Source: Hydractinia symbiolongicarpus
Lineage: Eukaryota > Cnidaria > Hydrozoa > Anthoathecata > Hydractiniidae
Assembly: GCF_029227915.1 (NCBI RefSeq)
Contig: NC_079887.1
Span: 14,384,001 to 14,448,000 of the forward strand
Direction of reading: 5' to 3'
Length of the DNA: 64,000 nucleotides
Part shown: piece after piece, positions 23,501 to 35,500 of the stretch
How positions within the stretch are numbered: position 1 is the first letter of the stretch
Layout: each line of letters opens with the position of its first letter
Position numbers and translations under genes: made by a program
Notes under the pieces: generated by a model
The model's input: the letters and a program-made list of their open reading frames with translations, nothing else
Told to the model about the DNA's origin: nothing
Databases searched by the model: none

Positions 23501-26500
23501 TTATTTTAATGAAAATCCTAATCTTTTCTCATTATTTTCTTGTTTTTTCAACATAAGATATCAGAGATGATATGTTGGTTTATTTGAAGCAAGGCGTACG
23601 TTCAATCGAATGAAATTTGCTTTCGGTTTAAAAGTGTCGGAACATGTGCGCATACTGTTTGCATAGCACTCGAGTTGAATGTGGTCAAACCTTTTTTGAA
23701 GCAATGCAAAAAAAGAGACCTAATATCAGAAACTTAGTAGACTTTTTAACGAGAGAAACGAGGGCAAAGAGAAAACGAATACCAATTACAAATTTAATCG
23801 ATCCATCAGCTAATGCACGAACGGAAACACCATCTACACTATCGCTATCGCGGCCTACTATTGTTTCAACTACTTAGCAGACACATACGTCATATATAAT
23901 GCTACCAATTGTATCATCTGCGCATTTAATATAAACATCTCCAATACTACCATCAACGCAATCTATTCCACCTTTAACACAGTGAATAAACCAGCAACAA
24001 CTGTACCCACAGATAATGGTTATGTCTTGTTCCTTCTCAACTTCGCCCACAAAAATGTATCAACTTGCTACTGTTGTGGAGGAAAATTTTAGTCAAATAT
24101 TCCATCGGACAATATGCAAAATTTAACCGTAGTTTCGAAAACCAAAAAAGTTATTTCGACCCTACAGCGAAAAAACAAACATTCTCATTCATGTTTAAGC
24201 TGCTTTGCTGCTGGTTTTATTGTAGTTCCTGGCGATATAAAACCATTGTTGAACCAGCAGCATATTCGCATATCACGTGCAACAAACATTTCCGTATAAC
24301 GAAGAAATATAGATATCAAATGTGTTTTTATCATCGTTCATGTTAAAAAAAAAAAAAATAATAAAAAAAATCAGGGCATCGGGTCTGAAGTATCGGTATC
24401 AGGGTATTGGGCATCGGGTATTGGGTCTCGGGTCTCGGGACTCGGGTCTCGGGTATCTCATAGGATCCCTTTTCTGATATGCCAACCAGAGCAAAAATTT
24501 ATGATTGTGTGAACTGTTATTGTCATCTCATTTGTTTTCAATGGTGCATGATAAAACAGAAATTCAGCGCAGTAAAATCAGATATCGTGATTATTCAGTC
24601 TCGTTTTGTTGATATTCGACTCCGCTGCGAGTCGTCGTACATCACAAGCTCGGCTGAATAATCACGGATATCCGATTTTACCTTGCTGAATATCTCTTTA
24701 ATATGACATGATAATAGATGTATTATTCGATAAAGTAAGTATTTGTAACTTATTTGCATCGTCCAAGTGCGAGTATTACACAGGCGAAGTGCAGTTTGTT
24801 ATCGTACTTAAGCTTGATATACAACTGAATGAAATAACTTTTGAGCGAACATTTATAAAGTATTTTGGCAGGACACTGATTATATGTTACCTCCGCTTTG
24901 TTTCTTCATGCGATATAACAATTGTGTCATGTTCAATTAGTCTAAAAAATACTGCCCTTAATTGCATAAATAAATTTTATGCTGACTTTTGCAAATACAG
25001 TTTGCCCTTTATGGAAAACATTTTTGCACAAACTAGATCTAGTGTCCAATTAAATTAATGAGAGCAAGTTTATATTTATTAGAAAATTCACTAAGAAAAC
25101 TTAACTTGCAAAATTGGAATTAGTTATTACACCTATACTCATATGCGAGACGGTTTACCGTATTAGGTGCCGAGTGTGGTGTTAACAACGGATTGTTTTC
25201 CCATGTTTTTATTTAAAACGAAGCTGTGATAAAGGTTTTTGAAAAGGGTACTACGCCTATACGGATGTGTACCGCACTTCTTGAATTTTAGCGGAAAATT
25301 GTAATAAAAAATAAAACAATGTTGCTTAATTATTTTTGCTATTAAGGGGTTACAAAAACGGGTGGTAAACTGTTTTTATTTCAGCCGCAGTTGCAGGAAA
25401 GTTATTTCTTGGAAAATATATTACACCCAAACCACTATAATGCTGTGTGCGCTTCAACAATCCAAGATATAGGGCATTTCTGTACTGTACTATACTAAAT
25501 ACCTGTCTAATTTTCTATCCATTTTTGCTCAAGTTTTAGTTTCGTTAATTAAGCCAATAAGAAATAAAATAACAAAATTTAATATAATAGCCTTACCCTC
25601 ATTTTTGTTTTTATGCAACAAGATTGTAAGCTATTATTAAAGGTGTAACAACTACTTGTGTTATTATTTTCTGATTTTTTTTTTAGTTGCATTCCCTACA
25701 AAGATATATTACCGCATGGGCAATGTTTTGATGCTTTGTCTAAGTATAATATCTACAATTATAACATGGAGGAGCTGAAAAGAACTGATAAAATTTTAAG
25801 CATAGTCTTCTCGCTCGTTTCTGGGTGGAAGAATGCCGATAACCATACAAAGATGATAGCGATTAATAGACAATTGCGAGAACACCTAGGTAAGACTGCT
25901 AAATCTCAATAACAATAAAGGTTGACTGTCTGTGCAGTAAAACCCATAACAAGAAGAAAAGAGTTAGTTAGAAATTAGATAACCATACAAAGATGATAGC
26001 GATTAATAAAGAATTGCGAGAACAACTGGGTAAGTCTAAACTTCTATAACAATAGAGGTTGACTGTTTCTGTAGTGAAATCCATAATAATAAGAAAACTG
26101 TACTAAGCGGTCCAATCGGATGTGAGACACGATTTACACGCACTAAACGCGTAACTGGATGTGCGACGCGGCATCTCCTGGCTTTAAGTCTATTGCATTC
26201 AGTTGATCTAATTTAGATGTATGCAATAATTTTCCCAAATTAAAAACAAACTTGGAAAATATCACTGAAGTATACAAAGAGAAGATCTCATTATTCTTTA
26301 GTTGCTTCTCTTATGATATCAAGTGGATTCTTTGTCATCTAACACATTCAGTGTGCTTACAATCAAATGTTGATGCTTCAGTTATACTATCTCCACCTTG
26401 TAAATCAACCTGCGTCAATGACAAGTGTTTTGCTTTGTTCAAATATGTTTACAATCTGATGAAAGATTTACGTAGTATCTGCCATGTATCAATGCCTCAC

Positions 26501-29500
26501 TTGAATGACAGCAGATTTAATCTAAATTGCCAAGCTTTACCTGAAGCGAATCTTACTTATTTTGAACGTTGTCAAAACAAAGGTATAATTTTAATTAAGT
26601 TTAAGTAACTGGTTTATTTCCTTTCCCCTTTCGCTAAGGCAACTATACAAATCCAGTTTTTCTAATTGTTAGTTTAGTCTATTTGCTACAGTTATAGGTT
26701 TTATGATGGAAGAATTCGGTTTTTAATACCACAAGGAATTTGTTTTGCTCCTTTTTATACAGCTATAGGCAGTCTTAAACACTTGTAATGCTGAATCTTT
26801 ACGTGGCGAAAAATGTCAAAGGGGAGCACTTTTTTTGCTGCTATATTTTTTGCCTCGTGAAGATGGCTACTAGTAGTTGCTCGCAATAAATTCACATTAT
26901 TAGTAAGAATTATATCAATGCCCAATATTGTACTGCCTTTTTTAGAATCGGCACGACTGAATTTAAGTTGTATGCATTTCGACATTTATATTCATGATGT
27001 TATTAAAAAGTTACTATACCTTTTGACATCAGTCAAGTTAAGTTTAATATAATAAGGCACTCGTTGTATCGGGCAAACCATTTTAGTCAACACTGCAGCT
27101 TCGCTTTGCCGAGACTTCGCGTTTATGAATAGACATTTTCGTTTGCGTCCAAATTCTCGTATGAAAAAAAAGCACATTATAATATCTTTGAAGAAGACTT
27201 AATTGATTAGTTAACTTATTTCACTAGGCTACTGTATAAAAGGTTCCTCAGATAAAGTAAAATGCAATCATATTGAAAATGAGCCAATCTAGTTTGGCGA
27301 GATCGCTTTCATATGCCGTGATCTGGGTTAGGCAGACAAAAAATTTCTCGTGTAATATAGGTTGAATTTTATAATTTTGTGCATTATTATTTTAATTGCA
27401 GCCGTCTTTTTTGGAGACTGTTAAGGATATGGGAAACACCCATACAGCCTATAATAAAAATATATGAAAGTACATGTATTTTAAAAGCTAAATTAATTTC
27501 GTTTTTTGTATTAAAGTAATAATTATTTGGGAAAACGTAAAAAATATCGAACGACCTTTTTGAAATTCTGACTTTCAAGCCTGATACTTTTTGCATAAAA
27601 TAAGTCGAGCTTATTGGAGTGTTATATATTAAAATGCTTTTAACACACTAAAACCTTTATTTTGATACATTATTGTATATATGTTATGACAGCTTATATT
27701 GTTTCGTTAATAATGGTATAAAAATGAGAACGTTTGAAGTTTAATTTGTTTTACAAAACTACTAGGCTTTCGTCTTTGCCGTTTGCTTTTCTGTGATCCC
27801 AAAATATGATCTAAAAACCATCTTTACATTTCTTCTTTACATTCTTTATTTTTGGAAAAGTTTAGTATAAATTTTTTATACGATTTTTAACCTAATATCG
27901 TCGGAAAACTAACTTACCGTAACTTGCGTTCTGCTTGCTGTAGGTAAAACATACCTCTCCACTTTATGGTTTTGTGAAAGAGGTTTAAAATGTAAGAAAT
28001 ACTGTCCTAAAAATTTAGTCACAAAGGTAACCACCATTACCTAACTGTTTTTTACATCTTCTTATGCTGCACGTGGTGGCTCATATAAATGATCATTAAA
28101 ATTGATTTCTAAAAACATTATTTGGGAGAAAATATTTGATCGTTATCACAAAGCACAAACGTCAAATACATTTTCAAAAACTATTTTTGCACCGTCCAGA
28201 TCTTTTTCTATCTGATCACTAAAAATCTTTTTTAACAAAAACTGATTTTCTTTTACACTTTTGCGATAAATCCCTTTGATACCCAAATATAACTAAAAAC
28301 AGCAGAAATGTACCTTACCAAAGTTTATATAATTTATAATTAATTTATGCGGGAAATCCGCTGCGATGATTGGATAAGAACTTTCACTACGGGCTCTATA
28401 CAGCACGGTAGAACTTTTAACCTTCGGTCGGCGTATAGTCCTCGCAAGCTTGGTCGGCACTTTCGCCCTGACATTATATTTCTCAGCATAGATAGACAGA
28501 ACAGCTTATATTGTTTTAATACGCTTTATGACCTCTTATCTGGCTTTAAAATTAAGTTTTCTGGCAAAACATATTTCGTTCATTAATGTCCTTGCTTTTG
28601 CCCATTGCAGAAGTTGAGTTTGTCGATATTTTCATTTGATTTAAATGTGTCAGGTGCTTTACGCACGCGTTAGATTATGTCTCCTAAAGTTGAGAAAATA
28701 TAGAGAAAGTAAGTCTACCTTTTATGTGTCCATTGTTTAGTATCAACAGATGGGTTAACTTACCCACTTTTCCTGGTTTACTTAGGGCTGCAAAAAGAGC
28801 AATACTATGACGAGTTACAATTTGTTAAAAACATGTACTTTATGTCTCCTTTGCATAAAGCGTGAACGTATTTACACATGGATATATCGGATATTTTTTA
28901 AAAATAGTTTAATTAAAATTCACTTAATGACAGTGTGTAATACTCAGAAAGTCTCGTGTATGCTTTTTAGCCTGCCCAACAAGACTAGCTCGCTCTATGT
29001 GATTGTATAGAAAACGTTAGTGAGCTCATATGATCAGTCCTATATCATCCTTTTCAAATACAGGTTCTACAATGAATATAAATTATGTGCGAGATTTCTT
29101 ACAACGACACATTTCTCAAGATGTTTGTTTTACTAAATTACAGAAAACCGGAACATCCTGCACACGCGATACTGTCACAATTATACCCGAAGAGACGACA
29201 GCTTTGTTGGAGAAATCGGCGAGGGATGCGTATTTTGGAGTGAAGCAAACCCGTACGTATCAGCGAGCGTTTATCCAACTTTGTATAAGCAATATTGTAG
29301 AAATCCACAGGGATTTTCCACCACACCATGGTATTACACTGATATGCGAAGCCGTGCCTGGAAAACGTGTGGATACTTAGAGAAATGTTTGACACCTGAA
29401 GAAAAAAGTAAGTACATATTTTTCCCTCGATCATACTTGATTTTAAAGGTACACTAATTGAAGAGGGAGCACAAAGCTGCGGATAGATTTTTGCTCCTAC

Positions 29501-32500
29501 AAGCCACAAAAGAAAATTTCAACAAATCGAAAAACGAATTTCATAGAACTTGCACTTTTATATTAAGTTGTGTCAAAATTTTTAAAAGTGTAAAATCATA
29601 TCACATGGCTTAATATAAACAGTATGGACAGCATCAGAATGTTAATTGGGCACAAAGCGTCCTTAACAAAACATTTCATAATAACAGGCTAGCCCTATGA
29701 TTTGTAGGATAATCCACTTATTACAGAGAAAGTATGTTTCACGAAATCAGGTTTAAAGTTCGTAAATATATTTTTACCTCATCAAAAGGCAAGAATAAGA
29801 ATGCCACTTGTCTAAAAGTCTTTTCCACAATACTCCATAACAGTAATACTTTCTTTTCTTTATATTTATGTACTGGACACCTGCCTGCCAAATCTTTGAA
29901 TCCTATGTATTAAAACTTATTTCTTAAAATGAATCACATAATCACAGAAATAAGTTTTTAATGCAGTACTTGTTCAGACCTTAACCAGGTTTTAACCAGC
30001 AAGTACATACACAAATCCCAAACCCTCTTAAAGTTTGAGTTGCCAATCAGTATTGCTTTTACCTATAATAATCTAAAATAAGTTCCAAGACACGTAAGGT
30101 TCACTAAGACTGCAGACATGTCTTCTCGAGACAGCGTGAAGTAGTAAGCATATAATGTGATTTCATTTGCCTATAAGCTATAACCACAGCTGTAATATTG
30201 CTTGTCTAATAATATTTTTAGATAAAGAACTTTGGACAAAGAAGTAAGCATATTATTTGTCTATATTATAATACCCGTATACGTCTGTTTCTCACGCAAA
30301 GTGGTACTGCAAATAGCAAGACGCGCGCAATGCGATATAAAAAGGACGGGCGAACTCTTTGCTTCCACGAGTCACTGCCTAGTTAACACTATTTACTTTA
30401 AAGTCTCAGTTATTGGATGTCGCTGAAGTGATGTAAAAAATATTTAAATGATGCTGACATGAATTTGTATTTCGGTCAAATAGATCAGAAAAAGGACAGA
30501 AAGAGAACTATCTTATCCATATTGTAACACTAGAGTGAGCGAGCCTCGTGTTCTTTAAATAATTGAAGTAGAATTTTAAATAAATAGCCATTACCTGTTA
30601 CTTTATTGAGGTACCAGTTACACAAATAGTCTAATACTTTGATTTGCTTTATGAGGTACAGCATTTATTCGCTGCATTTTAGGTGAAGATACATTCTTAC
30701 CAATTTAGCGTAGCTGTCACTGTCATTAGCACAAAAAGCGTTTCCGCAATAATTGCAGAAATATTTCAGAGGAATTTGATTCCGTCGCAAAAATATCGGG
30801 GATTACGAAGCGTGATAAGGCTGAAAGAATCACAATTTCCGATAAGTTTGTGATTGCAAAGTGTGACAAAATTGTGTTATAAAGTGCGATGTATCAGAGT
30901 TTACGGGGTGGTGAAAGGGATAACAGGATCCTTGGACCCCAGTTGTCTTTTGAGCATGGTTAGAAGGGTTTTCAAACAAAATGCTTATGTGGCAATACTA
31001 AGATATATGGAGATAAAGTTAGGTAAGTGTTTTATTTACGTTTGTTGTTATTCTTATCAAACACATAAATATATCATAAATAATTATTCAAATGTAAAAG
31101 AACAAAACATGATAACACAATCTTTTCCCTCTGGTGCCAATTGTAACAAGCAGTAGATATTTAGTTTTCGTGAAAGGATTGCAAAGCCTTAATTATTTCT
31201 TTTTTTATGAAATCGTTTGCATATAAAAAACACCAAACAAGGCTATATTTTTCGAAAACATGTACAATTAAAAGTTTATCACATGAATCAAACACAAGTC
31301 ATTGTATTTGATAGCTATATTCGGTAAACTTTTGTCCAACTTCAGATATCGTTTATTAAGTTCTTTGGTTAACAGCATATAGTCTAGGAACCCACAATGA
31401 ATCCTATGTTGTCATACAATTAAATTTTCACATTTGTATATAATCGAAATAAACACAAATCATAACTATTTATCTGAAGTTTGAGGTAAACTAAGAATTT
31501 TTCAGCGGTCGATAGCACCTTGCTCCTAACGGCTATATGCTAACAAAAGAATAATTGGAGCGTGAATATCTGTTTGTGTCATAAAAAGTTTGTTATATTC
31601 GAAAAAAGACTTGAAACAACCAACAAGTTCTTCTTTCTAAAGTAAATCATAACTTCACTCTACCAATCAGGAATATCATATAAGGTCTTTTTGCCTGATA
31701 TTTCAGCTAAAAAGAGAAAAAATATATGCTTTTTGCACTGTAAAATTAAAAGTTAAGTAAAGATTGAACACGTTCCTCGATGTAACTTGTGTAGACTTTA
31801 GCCAATTAAAGCGTCCTAAGGCAAAATTAGACAAACTTTGACCCCATGATGATAAATTTAAAAACTTAGATTTTCTTTAGAGCCATATACCAATTTTGGG
31901 TTGGATAAAATTCTATCAAATTTGACAAGAAGTCTTCAAAATGTTATTGAAGAACTTAGCCAACACCCAATTCTATTCAAAAGGATTTTCTGTATGGTAC
32001 GATTTAGAGTTTGCTTAACTTCGTCGAAAGATAAATCATTCATTATATCCTGGCCATGCCGCAGCTTATGCGAAAAATATTTACCAGTTTCGCAAGAAAT
32101 ATATAACATTCTTCATCAACTGAAAAAACTACCTTCAGAAGAATTCATAAACGTGCCCGATTTGGGAAATAAATCTATCTGTACATTTCTTCCGGAACAG
32201 GATATAACACACTTAGAACGATGTCAATTAATTGGTGAGTAACTAATTTAGTTAAAAATTTCAGAATATTGTTAGTGGTAAAAATATTTGTAAGCATTAC
32301 CTATCTCGGTTTATTTGTATTGCAATGGCCTTATCATAAAATAAAACTGGAACTTCAAACACAAATTATCTATTTTAACCAATGACAGCTACCAATTTCA
32401 GCTGGTAATTAGATATTTTAAAATCTTCTTATTAATGAAGCGATAAGTACAACCCGTTTTTGCGGGTTATAAGGGTTCAAATTAATATAGCGTGTCTTCA

Positions 32501-35500
32501 AGGAAAAGGTACAAACTTTTCAAATTAAGAATTTAAGAGAAAAGCATTGCAAAAAAAAGCGGAAAGACTTAAACACTTACAGATTGGTTATTAACAGGGG
32601 TACAATATAAAAAAATAAAGAAAAATAACTTATTATAATCAATTTTAGTAAAATATGTTTTATGTTCGCCTATGGTTGTTTTCTGGTTGCTTAATTTTAC
32701 TGATAAGACTGGTTTAATGACCCTTTGTGTCAGGTCGTAGAGGTTACACCCTCTAAAGATCAAGCACAGTTCAAGATCTCCCTTATTGCAAAGATAGTCT
32801 GCATATTCACGAACGAACGAACGAACGAACGAACGAACGAACGAACGAACAAACGAACGAACGAACGAACGAACGAACGAACGAACGAACGAACGAACGA
32901 ACGAACGAACGAACGAACGAACGAACGAACGAACGAACGAACGAACGAACGAACGAACGAACGAACGAACGAACGAACAAACGAACGAACGAGAGTATAG
33001 GATATACGGTAAATGCTTGTAGTATGGCATTGACATAGCAAGTATTATCCTTGTTTGTTAGACCAGCACGGGTAGTTTCTGATTGAACATAAGGGGGAGG
33101 AATTAAACTGTTTAAAAAATTGTTCTCAGAAGTTATGTATTTTTGTTCTAGTCGAGACGAGTCATTCTTGTCCTTGGCACGAGACGAATTTTTGCTGGCC
33201 TCTTTCTTACCTTATTCAATGTACTTTGGGTGCAACTGTCTTGGCTCCATTCCTTTGAATTTCTTGCGAGCCAAATGCAAAATAATGCTTTCATACCAAC
33301 ATTCCCAAACGAGTTGAAAAGTTTCTCTGTTTCAGTAACCCAATCTCTTTAAACAAATAAAAGCTGTTTTACATCACATTAATTATACAGGATTTAAAGC
33401 ATATACGCCAGTGCGTAAATTGCTTAGAGATGAAAGAACATCGTAGGTGGAGCTTAAAAAGAAAGAAAACAGTTTTGGTGGCATAGCAAGTAGACATTCC
33501 CAGGAGAGTTCGGTCCATCTGGTTCAACATCCCCACACCCGCTGTTTTAAAATTTTCCTCATATCTTTCTTCCATCAATTTATTTTCACAACTTCTAAGA
33601 ACCTTTATAAAATAACTTGTCAACACTCGAGAGACCTGCAGGTAACATTTCATTATGTTTGTCAATAGCCTTTCTATCTGAGGTAGACCCACCAATAATA
33701 AGACGTAATAATTGCACAGGCATGGTGTGGATAGAAGAAAAGAAGGAAGAGAAGTATGTAAAGTCTTAAGGCTTTTTGACAGCAAAAAGAATTTGAACTG
33801 AGGGACTTACCCTTTCTGATCACAAAGCCACTTGATTTGTGCACACGGAAATCTATGGCAGCTGATTTTAGTGCTACAGAACACCTAGAAAACAGCGTTT
33901 AGGTAACAGACATTGATAAAGACATCATGGTGATATCGTCTATAAAGGCCCTTATTAAAGGGAGTGACACTTTGTTTTATGCAAAGGGATCCAGTAGTGT
34001 ATACCCATGAATAGTATTAATGATTACAAGAAAAAGAATAATTGACGGTGTACAACCCACAAAAATTCCCCGCATATGTTTATGCCAATTGCTTGGTGCA
34101 TACAGAGAGACAGATTTTCTGTAGACATTGATGTAATATTTTATTATAACACCATAGCGTTTCAGGGCAAAAAGGATAAGTCGGTGAAGAAATGATGGAT
34201 AGGCATTTGCTATATCTTGCCAGATTGTACCTAGATCTGACTTAGAAGAACGGTCATCTTTTAGTGCTGACCATACAATTGACATGTGTTCCTAGCATAG
34301 AGGAACTCTTTCCATGCATTCCTTCTAAATAAGATACAAAGATACAACAGAAGCTTACCTACAACATACCTGGGTCAATGAAGCCGTTGTGGAATTACCT
34401 GGTTGGTGACGTCATTAATAAACATTCACACAACAACATCTTTTCAACCGTTTGTTAAGAGTACATACAAGGTCTGGTAACGGAATAAATATTGTAAAAT
34501 AAACCTTAAATTTTTTTAAACTCTCATATCTCCTTAGCCACAGGAAAAACCACGTGATCTTATACATTGTTATCATCAGAGTTTCAAGCTCTAAGGAAAA
34601 GAGGTAACGGCTAAAATAATTTATTTGTGCATCAACCGGCCATTACTTTCGTCATCAAAATTCAAATGAAAGATCTTTTTTGTTTCCTTTTGGCCTGAGT
34701 TGAACTTTCCATCAATTAATTTGGATATTAATCCAGTCTTTCTCACCAGAACTAGCTAAGCTTTACTTCCGTTTTACAGTGTCATTTACTATTGTTTGTC
34801 ACTATCTGATATATCATTATACCTCTTAGGCTCAACCCACAAGCCAAACTGGCCACTAAACAAAGATGTGTGAAAGTCTCTTAGTTGCATCTTCTTTTTG
34901 CCATGTATACATTTGCAGCATTTTCGTACTAGATCCTAGTACGCACCCGCTTGGGTTCGGGGTTCGGGATCTCAGCATGCCCATTCCTAGAAATAACTTG
35001 GGTTCAATAATTCCATGCACGAAATCTTTAGCATCTTGAACAATTCAACCTCACATGCTTGGCTGAATGCGGAATAAGGAACAAATGAAGTAATACAATC
35101 GCTTGTATACAATTATTTTTCTATAATCATCATGATTATAATTAGCATTCAATGGTCGTCGGTATATGCAAAATCTTTATACCAATGCTAGTTTATAACA
35201 ATACTTGTTTTCAAAATTTGTTTTTAAAAAAGCTGTGTTTTTTACTTACGATGGTGATTTTGACGAGAGTATATGGTTTGCCAAGTTTGCAGATTCAATT
35301 GTCCAATATCTCAATGGCGACTGGAACTTTATTAACAAATGTACCAGCAATGGCGATATATGCATCCATCTTTTTTTTCTTCAAAAAAAACCTTTTCATG
35401 CTTAAACGTTGTGTGTCCAGTGAAGATGGTTCACTTATTGTGGTTCAACTGCTTTGATAATCTTTTCTTTTTATAGGTTTTTATTACTGCATTTACTCTG

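Larger units (their letters stand above)
23096..24706. mobile_element. Copy-A-only insertion of about 1.6 kb in intron 2, ends unresolved
   Basis: The flanks are contiguous in copy B around 48330 (AATATAACATAATATGACAT), so this block was inserted in A or lost from B. It contains a 77-codon frame (23644-23874) starting 'MCAYCLHSTRVECGQ', of unknown family, a CGGGTCT-type repeat, and a hairpin near its right end. No terminal repeat or RT/transposase motif was recognised. Confidence 0.5.

Noticed and set aside
24708-24737. Possible extra exon before CRD1a (ends AAA then GTAAGT)
   Set aside because: The acceptor AG present in copy A is missing in copy B, and microexon 2 joins CRD1a in phase without it.
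28347-28586. 79-codon frame in intron 4 (also 55003-55242)
   Set aside because: Conserved only because the whole region is nearly identical; no motif or splice signals.
29030-29380. 116-codon + strand open frame, duplicated at 55686-56036
   Set aside because: It overlaps the kringle 1 exon in a different frame. The kringle frame has the conserved cysteines and splice sites, so this long frame is a shadow.
29138-29509. 123-codon minus-strand frame opposite kringle 1 (also 55794-56165)
   Set aside because: Antisense shadow of the kringle exon; no domain pattern.
32811-32992. Possible CRISPR-like array
   Set aside because: Plain tetranucleotide microsatellite without spacers, in a eukaryotic intron.
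32569-33041. Long open frames coding for FVRS or NERT repeats
   Set aside because: These are translations of the CGAA microsatellite, not proteins.
35205-35405. Frame with 'TYDGDFDESIWFAKF' in intron 8, present in both copies
   Set aside because: Not recognised, no convincing splice borders and overlaps another frame of equal length. Mentioned only as intron content.
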